The translations under genes were made by a program, and so were the position numbers. Positions 1-6,424 of a stretch of DNA of 7,519 nt are shown here, piece after piece. The DNA is from Euryarchaeota archaeon UBA602 (lineage in GTDB: Archaea; Thermoplasmatota; Poseidoniia; Poseidoniales; Thalassarchaeaceae), in contig DAHO01000079.1 in assembly GCA_002498455.1 (NCBI GenBank), positions 1-7,519 of the forward strand. Direction: 5' to 3'. The notes beneath the pieces are model-generated. The model had not been told where the DNA came from, searched no databases, and saw only the letters and a program-made list of their open reading frames with translations. Each line of letters starts with the position of its first letter. The first letter of the stretch is position 1.

Positions 1-234
1 ATCCCATGCATCCGATTCGGAAACCAGTAAAGGTGTTTCACGAAATACTCGGCTGACGGTATTTTCGACAATGTGCCCGCGCATCATCGCCGGTACTTGT
101 GGTCCACGAAGGAACTCAATTCGTTGATGGTACCATGATCGAGGACAGTTCCGATACTGAATCAAACTTGTAGCAGACAATCGTTTGAATTTACTGACCA
201 ACAGGTCCTCTTCATCGACAATCTGTACAGGCAC
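1..234 (-). CDS. PD-(D/E)XK (RecB/Cas4-like) nuclease, N-terminal part, cut by window edge
   Basis: The minus-strand frame stays open from just after the upstream nuclease stop to the window edge, giving 78 codons from a GTG at 232-234. There is no in-frame ATG near the front; this GTG is the first conventional start after the TAA at 283-285, and a TTG at 199-201 is the alternative. Residues 19-30 read LSATSLIQYRNC and residues 53-57 read GHIVE. These match the N-terminal signature of RecB/AddB/Cas4-type nucleases: a helix with a cysteine that can bind an Fe-S cluster, then the Gly-His motif I. The same two blocks occur in the neighbouring nuclease with identical spacing; I count 17 identities in 39 ungapped positions. 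The catalytic Asp/Lys motifs would lie beyond the window. The family call rests on the N-terminus only. Probably co-transcribed with the upstream gene, 48 nt apart. Confidence 0.75.
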   Translation of the reverse strand, partial: MPVQIVDEEDLLVSKFKRLSATSLIQYRNCPRSWYHQRIEFLRGPQVPAMMRGHIVENTVSRVFRETPLLVSESDAWD

Positions 235-282
235 GAAGCATCGCTGTGCGTCAACGTCCTTGAACCATGCGGAAGTTGAGAA

Positions 283-2052
283 TTATTCACTTCCCTTGGA
301 ATTCATTTCCTCTACGATTAATCGAGTATTTCGGGGGTCGATTCGCAATTGAGGTGTTCCTTCACGCCAACCGATTTCTGCCGCCATGAGTTTGATTTGG
401 TCGCCAACCTGTAATTTGTCAAACGTCTCGCTTCGTCCCATGCCAAATGCGACCACTTCAGTGAGTCCAGTGCCATCCCAAACGTGAGCGGTTGCCATCG
501 ACCAACCCTTGCCCTTGGCATTCGTCCCACTGTTTTGTCCACGACTGATGATTGTTCCACAAATATTGGCTCTCGTCGGGATGAGTCCGATTCTTGTGAT
601 GTCCATATCCCCGGCTGCCGAGAGTGGAATGACTTCGCTCTCTTGGTCAAGATACAAGCGAATCATCCCTCTCCATTGTCCCGGTGCTGCGTTGACAATG
701 ACTACCTCGCCTTCATGTTGGTGCAATTCGGGAAATTGATTGATGCCCATTTCTTCGATGACTGCGGTTTTGTCTCCCGCGGTAATCGCTGCCCCAATGA
801 CAGGGTCCCCGTAATGATTTGCAATAGGACCCCAATGTCCGTGCAGGGTCCCCTTGACCGTCACACGACTGGGTAAATCAGCAATGGTTCCGTAGGGGGC
901 CATCGGTTCCACTTCCTCAATGGTCGGGATCAGACAATGAAGGGGTTGTTCTTGTCCACCTCTTGGATAATCGCAAGTGTTTGTACCACAGCAGATTGCA
1001 CAACCCAGTGCTCCTTCTTCAGAGGGTTCCGTGGCTGCGAGATTCAAATCCTCCATATTCGAAGATGACATTTCAAAGTGAATCGATTTGAGCCGCTCAG
1101 TCTCAGCAGAGAAGTCCTCAATCAATTCTGCTCGATGAACAAAGCCATCGGCCAAATGCCAAGAATTTGCGGCATCGACGCTCCCCTCTTCGACACGATT
1201 ACTCGGTTTCAGTGGATGGTCTCTAGTTTCATGCCACAACCATTGGTAGAATCGGAGTTGGTGCGCAACTCCGTCGTGATTGCGCCCGTGACCACGGTTG
1301 GCTTTGATATCGACAATTTGTACTGTGCCTTTCCATCGATGAGCGACATCAAGTTCACCGGCAGCCCATCCACCCGGGTGAAACAACCGCTGCGCAGTAG
1401 TGAGTCGCGGGTCCTTCGCCCAAGGTCGTGCAATTTCCCAAGCTTCCCACCATGTACAGGGTTCTCCTTTGGATTGCCAACCCTTGCCGTGGCCCTTTTC
1501 CCAGCACGGTGCAGGAGTTCCAAACGGGTCTCCTGTTTCTCTAAATGCCTCAAGATGGGGGCCACCATTCTGCTCCAAACAGGCTTCGGCTTCGGCGATT
1601 TGAAGTTTGATTGCATTCTTGACCATGGCATTCAATTTTTCACGCTTGAGTTCCGAAACATCTCTTCCATCCGCTTTCCAAAGGCAGTTATCCCACGCTT
1701 CTTTTGCCTGCGCAAGGATTTGATCTACAATCGGTCGCATCAGGGTTCGTAACCAAGCGGCGAGGGAATCAAGGGAGTCAATGGCCATTCTTTCTCCAGC
1801 ATGACCGGGTGCCCAAGTAGAGTCCGCTTCAAGCATGCCTTCGGTGGGGTGAGGTCTTTCCATCCAAATTCCCGTCGCAGCTTCTTCGACAATATGGCCG
1901 AGTAACATCTCCGGATGTGTAGCCACTCGAATTCCGAGTCGCCGTGTCAAAAACCAATCACGACGACAACGCTCCCATGTGACGAGAGAAGAGGCACTCA
2001 AACGCCTTCTACTGCGCGCATGAATTCCAGTGGGTTGTGGGATGACTGGCAT
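283..2052 (-). CDS. Iron-sulfur PD-(D/E)XK nuclease with C-terminal OB-fold-like domains
   Basis: Predicted DNA nuclease of 589 aa from the ATG at 2050-2052. Numbered from that ATG, the N-terminal block carries Cys29 (WERC) and motif I GHIVE at 52-56. The catalytic core has GELD at 232-235, VDIK with Asp248 and Lys250, and the QxxxY motif at Gln265/Tyr269. Cys351, Cys354 and Cys360 form CxxC-x5-C, which with Cys29 fits the four-cysteine 4Fe-4S staple of Cas4, AddB and Dna2. The rest looks like one or two OB folds (about 394-477 and 484-581), suggesting single-stranded DNA binding. A GTG at 2080-2082 would add 10 residues but has no Shine-Dalgarno; the ATG has AGGTTGA 5 to 11 nt upstream. It begins 4 nt after the ABCE1 stop, so coupling is likely. 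A role in repair or replication is inferred from the family; it is not a CRISPR Cas4 by context. Confidence 0.88.
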   Translation of the reverse strand: MPVIPQPTGIHARSRRRLSASSLVTWERCRRDWFLTRRLGIRVATHPEMLLGHIVEEAATGIWMERPHPTEGMLEADSTWAPGHAGERMAIDSLDSLAAWLRTLMRPIVDQILAQAKEAWDNCLWKADGRDVSELKREKLNAMVKNAIKLQIAEAEACLEQNGGPHLEAFRETGDPFGTPAPCWEKGHGKGWQSKGEPCTWWEAWEIARPWAKDPRLTTAQRLFHPGGWAAGELDVAHRWKGTVQIVDIKANRGHGRNHDGVAHQLRFYQWLWHETRDHPLKPSNRVEEGSVDAANSWHLADGFVHRAELIEDFSAETERLKSIHFEMSSSNMEDLNLAATEPSEEGALGCAICCGTNTCDYPRGGQEQPLHCLIPTIEEVEPMAPYGTIADLPSRVTVKGTLHGHWGPIANHYGDPVIGAAITAGDKTAVIEEMGINQFPELHQHEGEVVIVNAAPGQWRGMIRLYLDQESEVIPLSAAGDMDITRIGLIPTRANICGTIISRGQNSGTNAKGKGWSMATAHVWDGTGLTEVVAFGMGRSETFDKLQVGDQIKLMAAEIGWREGTPQLRIDPRNTRLIVEEMNSKGSE

Positions 2053-2063
2053 TGAATCAACCT
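2053..2063 (-). promoter_or_regulatory. Ribosome-binding site deciding the nuclease start
   Basis: On the minus strand AGGTTGA (2063 down to 2057) lies 4 nt before the ATG at 2052-2050 and overlaps the TGA stop of ABCE1 (2059-2057). It resembles AGGTGA with one extra T. No comparable site precedes the GTG at 2082, so this site favours the shorter protein and suggests that ribosomes ending ABCE1 reinitiate here. Confidence 0.45.
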
Positions 2064-3826
2064 GCGTAGAAATATTCGCCACTAGACTTTTGTTCGCGGT
2101 CTTTGCGACTGTCGAGTTTGTTTATTCTTGGCCGATGGCTATCGTGATCTCGGCGGAAGGTAATCTGAACTTGCTCTAAGAATCGATTCATTCCCTTGCG
2201 TAATGGGAGGGGACCTACAGCCCTACCTGAGACACCCCCTTCGCCCTCGAAGACAAGTAAAGAATCACTTACAATGTCGATGAAGTAAATATCATGGTCG
2301 ATTACCATTGCTGACTTTTCATTCACTTCCATGGTTTTTCTGATGGCCTTCGCGGCCTCCATTCGAGCATTTGCATCAAGATGTGCGCTGGGTTCATCCA
2401 ACAGATACAGGTCTGCTTCTTTGCCCAAACAGATTGCGATACTCACGGCTTGTAATTCACCACCTGAAAGACGTCGAACATCTTGTTCGATTAGTTTGTC
2501 AACTTGCAAAGGTCGTATCACTGTAGTGTGGAATTCACCCTGGCGCCATTTCATTCCAAGTTCGCTATCCAACCACAGTTGAACACTTCCTGCAAATTCA
2601 GGTTTGACATGCTGAGGCTTGTAGGATACCTTTGCTTCCATGGTACACCACCCTTCATCCATTTCCAACTGACCTGCAATCATCTTGACCATGGTTGTTT
2701 TTCCAGTCGCATTCGGGCCCACCACGCCGACCACTTCCGAACTGTGCACTTTCCCATGGTCGGTTTTGAGATGGAATGTGCCCTGTGTCTTCTCAAGATC
2801 GCCCCATTCCAAGATTGGTTCTCCGATTTCTTCTCCACGCATCCTTCCTCGTAAGAATCGAATGGGTTTGTCTCGAATTCGAATGTTTTCCTGTTCTAAG
2901 TAACCATCTAGATAAGCGTTGATTGCTGTTCTTGTTTGCCTAGGAGGTGTGAAAATTCCATATGCGGCTCGCTCACCATAAACGACATGGATTAAATCAC
3001 AAATGACATCTAAAATCGCGAGATCGTGCTCAATCACAATCACACGCTTTCCCGACTGTGACAACTCTTGGATGATTTTGACTACTCGCATTCTCTCGTG
3101 AATGTCAAGGTAAGACGACGGCTCATCGAAGAAGTATACGTCGGCATCTTTGAGCAATGTTGCGGCAATGGCGACTCTTTGCAATTCACCACCCGAAAGT
3201 TCGGGTAAATTTCGAGAAAACAAGTGGTCTATCCCTAAATCATGGCTAACTTGTTCAATGACACCACGCTGATCGATTCGTTCCAAAAGAGCACTCACTT
3301 TTCCGTCGAATGCTTTCGGAATTTTGTCTACATACTGAGGTTTAACGGCGATTCTAACACCATTTTCGGCGACATTGGTCATGAAATCACGAAGTTCACC
3401 CCTCGGGAATGCCTCGAGAACCTCTTCCCAGGGTAAATCACCTGCCAACCAATCTCCCAAGTTTGGTCTGAGTGTACCCGATAGGAGATTGATGGCGGTT
3501 GATTTACCCATCCCATTGGCACCAAGAATACCCACAACTTCGAGTTTCTTTGGCGCAGGTAAACGAAACAACCTGAATCCATTTTCTCCATAACGATGAG
3601 TCAAGTCAGTGTCCAACTCTTCCGGGAGATTGATGATTTTGACCGCATCACCAGGGCAATGTTTGGCGCGAACCAAGCAAGGAGGACATGCGCTTTCGAG
3701 AATCTTGCATTTGTTGCCATTGACTTGGATACATTCTCCACCACACGTTCCAGCATATTTTTGCAAGTACATGAATGCTGGAGAATTCGGTTTGCACCGG
3801 TCTTCAATCAGGACTGCAATTCGCAT
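2057..3826 (-). CDS. ABCE1 / Rli1 ribosome-recycling ATPase with atypical Fe-S domain
   Basis: Cytosolic twin-ATPase that splits ribosomes into subunits after termination, working with release factor aRF1 and/or Pelota. The 589-aa length is usual. NBD1 shows Walker A GANGMGKST (102-110), Q-loop Gln164, signature LSGGE (210-214), Walker B with DEPSSYLD (234-241) and His267. The family hinge follows (AYLDGYLEQENIRIR, 304-318). NBD2 shows GPNATGKTT (370-378), LSGGE (453-457), DEPSAHLD (477-484) and His511. The tail RPRINK...DREQKSSGEYFY is diagnostic of ABCE1. The oddity is the N-terminal domain: RCKP, CP and INLPEEL landmarks remain, but cysteines are only at 11, 28, 32, 40, 47, 50 and 57. Most of the first ferredoxin-like motif is gone and the third cysteine of the second is Arg53. 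The ATG is preceded by AGGAG at 3840-3836. Function as a canonical Fe-S ABCE1 is therefore uncertain; identity is not. Confidence 0.96.
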   Translation of the reverse strand: MRIAVLIEDRCKPNSPAFMYLQKYAGTCGGECIQVNGNKCKILESACPPCLVRAKHCPGDAVKIINLPEELDTDLTHRYGENGFRLFRLPAPKKLEVVGILGANGMGKSTAINLLSGTLRPNLGDWLAGDLPWEEVLEAFPRGELRDFMTNVAENGVRIAVKPQYVDKIPKAFDGKVSALLERIDQRGVIEQVSHDLGIDHLFSRNLPELSGGELQRVAIAATLLKDADVYFFDEPSSYLDIHERMRVVKIIQELSQSGKRVIVIEHDLAILDVICDLIHVVYGERAAYGIFTPPRQTRTAINAYLDGYLEQENIRIRDKPIRFLRGRMRGEEIGEPILEWGDLEKTQGTFHLKTDHGKVHSSEVVGVVGPNATGKTTMVKMIAGQLEMDEGWCTMEAKVSYKPQHVKPEFAGSVQLWLDSELGMKWRQGEFHTTVIRPLQVDKLIEQDVRRLSGGELQAVSIAICLGKEADLYLLDEPSAHLDANARMEAAKAIRKTMEVNEKSAMVIDHDIYFIDIVSDSLLVFEGEGGVSGRAVGPLPLRKGMNRFLEQVQITFRRDHDSHRPRINKLDSRKDREQKSSGEYFYAG

Positions 3827-3840
3827 CTCCGCTCTCTCCT
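3827..3840 (-). promoter_or_regulatory. Shine-Dalgarno-like site for ABCE1
   Basis: The minus strand reads AGGAGAGAGCGGAG directly before the ABCE1 ATG. AGGAG at 3840-3836 leaves a 9-nt spacer. Further upstream, about 40 nt from the ATG, GATTAAGAAT is the only A/T-rich patch that could serve as a TATA-like element; that is a weak guess. Confidence 0.5.
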
Positions 3841-3878
3841 ATTTGCTCGCGCTTGCTGTCATTCTTAATCGGTTGCGT

Positions 3879-3897
3879 TGCTCACCAAAGGTGAGCA
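3879..3897. repeat. Perfect 8-bp inverted repeat between the synthase and ABCE1
   Basis: TGCTCACC, loop AAA, GGTGAGCA: a perfect 8-bp stem with a 3-nt loop in the 86-bp gap between the phytoene-synthase stop (3913) and the ABCE1 start (3826). On the plus strand it is followed by a T-rich run (GTTTTGTTTT, 3901-3910), resembling an intrinsic terminator facing away from the genes. On the minus strand, the direction of the genes, no T-run follows. It could be a transcript hairpin, an operator or a barrier to antisense transcription. Confidence 0.6.
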
Positions 3898-3912
3898 CAC
3901 GTTTTGTTTTAC

Positions 3913-5181
3913 TCAGAAAGAGAAGAAGCGGTGGCGCAAATATACACCTGCTGCCAATGTCAACTTCTCTGCCTTGCTCAACTTCACGCGCTCGGTGAAT
4001 ACGTCCCCACCAGTCTTTACGATTCGTCGCAAAATACTACTGTAAAACGCCATCATCGCCGCAGGACTGTAGCGACTTTGTTTGGGAATAAGTGGCAATA
4101 GTTTGAAACCCTTGTCGCGGTAACTGGCGACTCGCTGGCTGTATTCCTCGACAAACGGCTTCCAACCTGGGTGCTCTAGTAATTTCTCGCCAGACATGAT
4201 ATCCTCCTCAGTGATGCCATATCGCTCCAAGTCTTCGAGGGGCAAGTAGATTCGATCACGGGCGGCATCTTCCTGAACATCTCGAAGGATGTTCGTGAGT
4301 TGCATTGCAATGCCCCAAGCCTCAGCGAATTCTCGCTCCGCAGCTGTGCATTCTAACCCATAGATTCCGATGCATACGAGGCCAACGGTTGAGGCGACTC
4401 GGTAACAGTAGGAGTACAATTCTTCGAACGTTTGGTAGCGATTGGTATACAAATCATCTTCCATGCCACTGATGAGGTCATCCATGTATTCTCGAGGAAC
4501 CTCATACCTGGTGACGACATCCTTCAAGGCCAAGAAAATTGGGTCCGTACTGGATACGCAGTTGTAGGCAGTAGAGAGTTTCTTGCGGAAGAAGAACAAT
4601 TGTGCCAACTTGTCCTCAAATTCCGTTCGCTCGATGACAGGTTTGGCAGCAGCCAATTCTTCCAACTTTCGTCGGTAATCAATGGCTTCAGGATCATTGG
4701 CACCTTGAGTGCCGGGAAAAATGTCTACGTAATCGCCATCGGCAATGTCGTCAGCGCGTCGGCAGAATGCATAGTACGCACAAATAGCTCGGCGCTGGTC
4801 ATTGGGCAGATATTTGAACGAGTGGTAGAAATTGGCTGCTTCACGCTTGGTTAACTCCTCACAATAATCGTAGGCTGCCTGCAACATTTGGTCGGGAACT
4901 TCTTCCTCTTCCCATACTGCTGCTTCAATGTTCTCGAAGGGGTTCAACAACTCGCCACCTGTACTGACAACTCCCATGAAATGAGCCGATTCTGCAGCCA
5001 ATTCCAATGCAGTGATACTGGCGGCTCGGACGGCTTCTCGTGTGACGACTACTGCCGCTCGCAATTGCTCCAATCGCGAGTTAACTGGCATACCCTCCTC
5101 GCCCTTTCGAACGGGCTCATCCTCGATGAGAATGAACTCATCTAGGAACTCGGAAGGGCGCTGGTTCACAGTCTCAGACAT
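3913..5181 (-). CDS. Phytoene/squalene synthase family protein with N-terminal extension
   Basis: Predicted head-to-head prenyl synthase joining two prenyl diphosphates (two GGPP to phytoene, or two FPP to squalene) at the start of carotenoid or triterpenoid synthesis. Numbered from the ATG at 5179-5181 (422 aa), the all-helical core starts near residue 103. It carries the first Asp-rich motif DDIAD at 144-148 and the second, NILRDVQEDAARDRIYLP, with Asp301 and Asp305. Both Mg-diphosphate-binding motifs are intact. RDRIYLP and the YCYRVAST segment resemble CrtB-type phytoene synthases, which are usually about 300 aa. The first 100 residues are extra: acidic stretches and an Ala-rich helix (about 36-66) that I cannot assign. 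A GTG at 5221-5223 would add 14 residues; ATG is preferred because MSETVNQRP looks like a natural start, but no clear Shine-Dalgarno supports either. The neighbouring gene upstream is a distant paralog. C30 versus C40 product cannot be decided here. Confidence 0.9.
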   Translation of the reverse strand: MSETVNQRPSEFLDEFILIEDEPVRKGEEGMPVNSRLEQLRAAVVVTREAVRAASITALELAAESAHFMGVVSTGGELLNPFENIEAAVWEEEEVPDQMLQAAYDYCEELTKREAANFYHSFKYLPNDQRRAICAYYAFCRRADDIADGDYVDIFPGTQGANDPEAIDYRRKLEELAAAKPVIERTEFEDKLAQLFFFRKKLSTAYNCVSSTDPIFLALKDVVTRYEVPREYMDDLISGMEDDLYTNRYQTFEELYSYCYRVASTVGLVCIGIYGLECTAAEREFAEAWGIAMQLTNILRDVQEDAARDRIYLPLEDLERYGITEEDIMSGEKLLEHPGWKPFVEEYSQRVASYRDKGFKLLPLIPKQSRYSPAAMMAFYSSILRRIVKTGGDVFTERVKLSKAEKLTLAAGVYLRHRFFSF

Positions 5182-5240
5182 ACGCGACAGCGTCAGGGTG
5201 GGCTCATTCCTTATTGAACCCACCCCTCAAAAGTCCAAAT

Positions 5241-5257
5241 GGTCCCCTTTGGGGACC
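5241..5257. repeat. Perfect 7-bp inverted repeat between the two prenyl synthases
   Basis: GGTCCCC, loop TTT, GGGGACC: a GC-rich perfect hairpin lying between the stop of the upstream synthase (5289) and the start of the second (5181 or 5223). In the minus-strand transcript it is followed within about 10 nt by a short CTTTT, too weak to be a convincing terminator. It may attenuate or stabilise the transcript between the two genes. Confidence 0.6.
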
Positions 5258-5288
5258 GAATCTCGAAAAAGTTCCTGAGAACTCAGAA

Positions 5289-6314
5289 TCAGCGATTTCG
5301 ATTTGAATTCATCAATCTCTGGCCACCACCTGGTATGATCAGTGCGCGCTTAGTTTTCGAAATTAAATTCTTCATTTCATCTCGCGAAACTTTGACTCGG
5401 TTTTCCGAGTCCAACACATTTTCTTCTCGCAACATCGAAACGGTTCTTTGGCCAATCAAGACCGGAAGCATACAGGCGGCTCGGAGACGGAATTGCGAAT
5501 AGGGTAGCATCGAGATATACTGGACGGCTGCTTCCAAATGTTCGTTTGTCAAATCCAGATATCGATTGTACAGGGGTCGGAATTTTTCCATGTTTTCTGA
5601 GCGGAGTAAATCACTCGGTTCCAATCCGATTTCTTGCAAAGAGTGCACCGGTATATAGCAACGTCCGAATCGTAAATCTTCGGGTATATCTCGAAGGATA
5701 TTGATCATCTGAAGCGCTTTTCCAAATCGAACTCCTAGAGCAAACATTCGTTCACGTTTGGGTCCACTTGAATGGGTTCTCTTGAGGATATGATTGCAGG
5801 TCATGTGTGTCCAAAAATCGCCGACACTTCCTGCAACCCTGTATGCATAATCGTCGAGCTCGTCATCCGTCTGAAGGGGAGACACTGAACCGGTTTCGTT
5901 GGCAGGTCCAAATCGCTCTAGGTCCAGAGTTTGCCCTGAGATGATGATAGCGAGACATTCTCGCATCAACATCTTATCATTTTCATCAAACAAATCCAAG
6001 GCTGAAATAGCCATTCCAACATTGTGCATCAAACGAGCTTCGCCTTCATGTTCTTGCAAAGAAGCGATATCATTGAAGTCGGGTAATTGGTTTGAATTTC
6101 CTTGGGCGACTTCATCGTACTGAGCGAGTGCCTCGATCAGATGTTCTGCAGAACCTGTTTTAGTATCGGCGATGGTGTCGGCAACTCTGGCAAGTAAATA
6201 GAGCAGGCCGACCTGCCTTCGAATATTCTTCGGCAGCATTTCTAGGGTCACAAAGAACGAACGTGAAGTATCCTTCAATAACGCATCAATTTCCGCATTA
6301 ATGAGGTCTCCCAC
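5289..6314 (-). CDS. Squalene/phytoene synthase family protein (squalene-synthase-like)
   Basis: Predicted head-to-head prenyl synthase of 341 aa. Residues 15-21 (DTSRSFF) match the diphosphate-contacting SxSF region. The first Asp-rich motif is DTIAD (46-50), and the second lies in INILRDIPEDLRFGRCYIP with Asp209 and Asp213. YRVAGSVG at 158-165 is the third family landmark. The GKALQ-NILRD-PEDL-GRCYIP pattern is closer to squalene-synthase-like members than the second synthase downstream, which has DVQED and RIYLP. Start: the GTG at 6312-6314 has GAGGGG (6325-6320) five bases upstream; no in-frame ATG competes. It is first in the minus-strand cluster, with a 107-bp gap to the next ATG. Likely product is squalene or phytoene for lipids, carotenoids or retinal; which one is not decidable from motifs. 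The two paralogs may act in sequence or on different chain lengths. Confidence 0.9.
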   Translation of the reverse strand: MGDLINAEIDALLKDTSRSFFVTLEMLPKNIRRQVGLLYLLARVADTIADTKTGSAEHLIEALAQYDEVAQGNSNQLPDFNDIASLQEHEGEARLMHNVGMAISALDLFDENDKMLMRECLAIIISGQTLDLERFGPANETGSVSPLQTDDELDDYAYRVAGSVGDFWTHMTCNHILKRTHSSGPKRERMFALGVRFGKALQMINILRDIPEDLRFGRCYIPVHSLQEIGLEPSDLLRSENMEKFRPLYNRYLDLTNEHLEAAVQYISMLPYSQFRLRAACMLPVLIGQRTVSMLREENVLDSENRVKVSRDEMKNLISKTKRALIIPGGGQRLMNSNRNR

Positions 6315-6325
6315 TGCATCCCCTC
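6315..6325 (-). promoter_or_regulatory. Shine-Dalgarno site supporting the GTG start
   Basis: The minus strand reads GAGGGGATGCA directly before the GTG at 6314-6312. GAGGGG at a 5-base spacing is a good ribosome-binding match. The ATG inside this stretch is out of frame with the synthase. Confidence 0.5.
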
Positions 6326-6379
6326 GAGCGTTCTAAGGGGCTCATGTTCTTGACAGTGTGGGCATTCAATCTAGACAAC

Positions 6380-6390
6380 CTTTTCAAAAG
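6380..6390. promoter_or_regulatory. A/T-rich palindrome in divergent intergenic region, possible promoter element
   Basis: CTTTT-C-AAAAG is a near-perfect A/T-rich palindrome in the 110-bp region between the divergent starts at 6314 and 6425. It ends 34 nt before the plus-strand GTG, a spacing compatible with an archaeal TATA box and short leader. It does not match the TTTATATA-type consensus well, so a regulator-binding site or chance are equally possible. Confidence 0.22.
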
Positions 6391-6403
6391 AGGGCATGAC
6401 CCT

Positions 6404-6421
6404 CCCACCCATAGGGGTGGG
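6404..6421 (+). promoter_or_regulatory. Hairpin overlapping the ribosome-binding region of the zinc-ribbon gene
   Basis: CCCACCC, loop ATAG, GGGTGGG forms a perfect 7-bp stem ending 3 nt before the GTG start at 6425. The right arm, with the preceding bases AGGGGTGGG (6413-6421), is also the only Shine-Dalgarno-like stretch for this gene. If the transcript starts upstream of 6404, folding would hide the ribosome-binding site; if it starts inside the hairpin, the site would be free. Confidence 0.45.
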
Positions 6422-6424
6422 ATT

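Noticed and set aside
232..285. Single nuclease polyprotein by readthrough of the TAA at 283-285
   Set aside because: The two coding parts share a frame, but each has its own N-terminal nuclease block and the first ends after a complete C-terminal domain; separate genes are simpler.
484..876. Plus-strand open frame opposite the nuclease gene
   Set aside because: Its protein has no recognisable domain, and it lies wholly inside a minus-strand gene with clear nuclease and OB-like motifs.
1078..1752. Long plus-strand open frame (224 codons)
   Set aside because: It is antisense to the catalytic core of the nuclease, which carries GELD, DIK and QxxxY; the plus-strand product shows no motif or plausible start context.
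1..2082. CRISPR Cas4 interpretation of the nucleases
   Set aside because: The Fe-S nuclease motifs are Cas4-like, but no repeats, cas1 or cas2 are present, and the OB-fold-like C-terminal region is not typical of Cas4.
5276..5287. CTGAG-AA-CTCAG short palindrome after the first synthase
   Set aside because: Only 5 bp per arm with a 2-nt gap, too short for a stable hairpin and common by chance.
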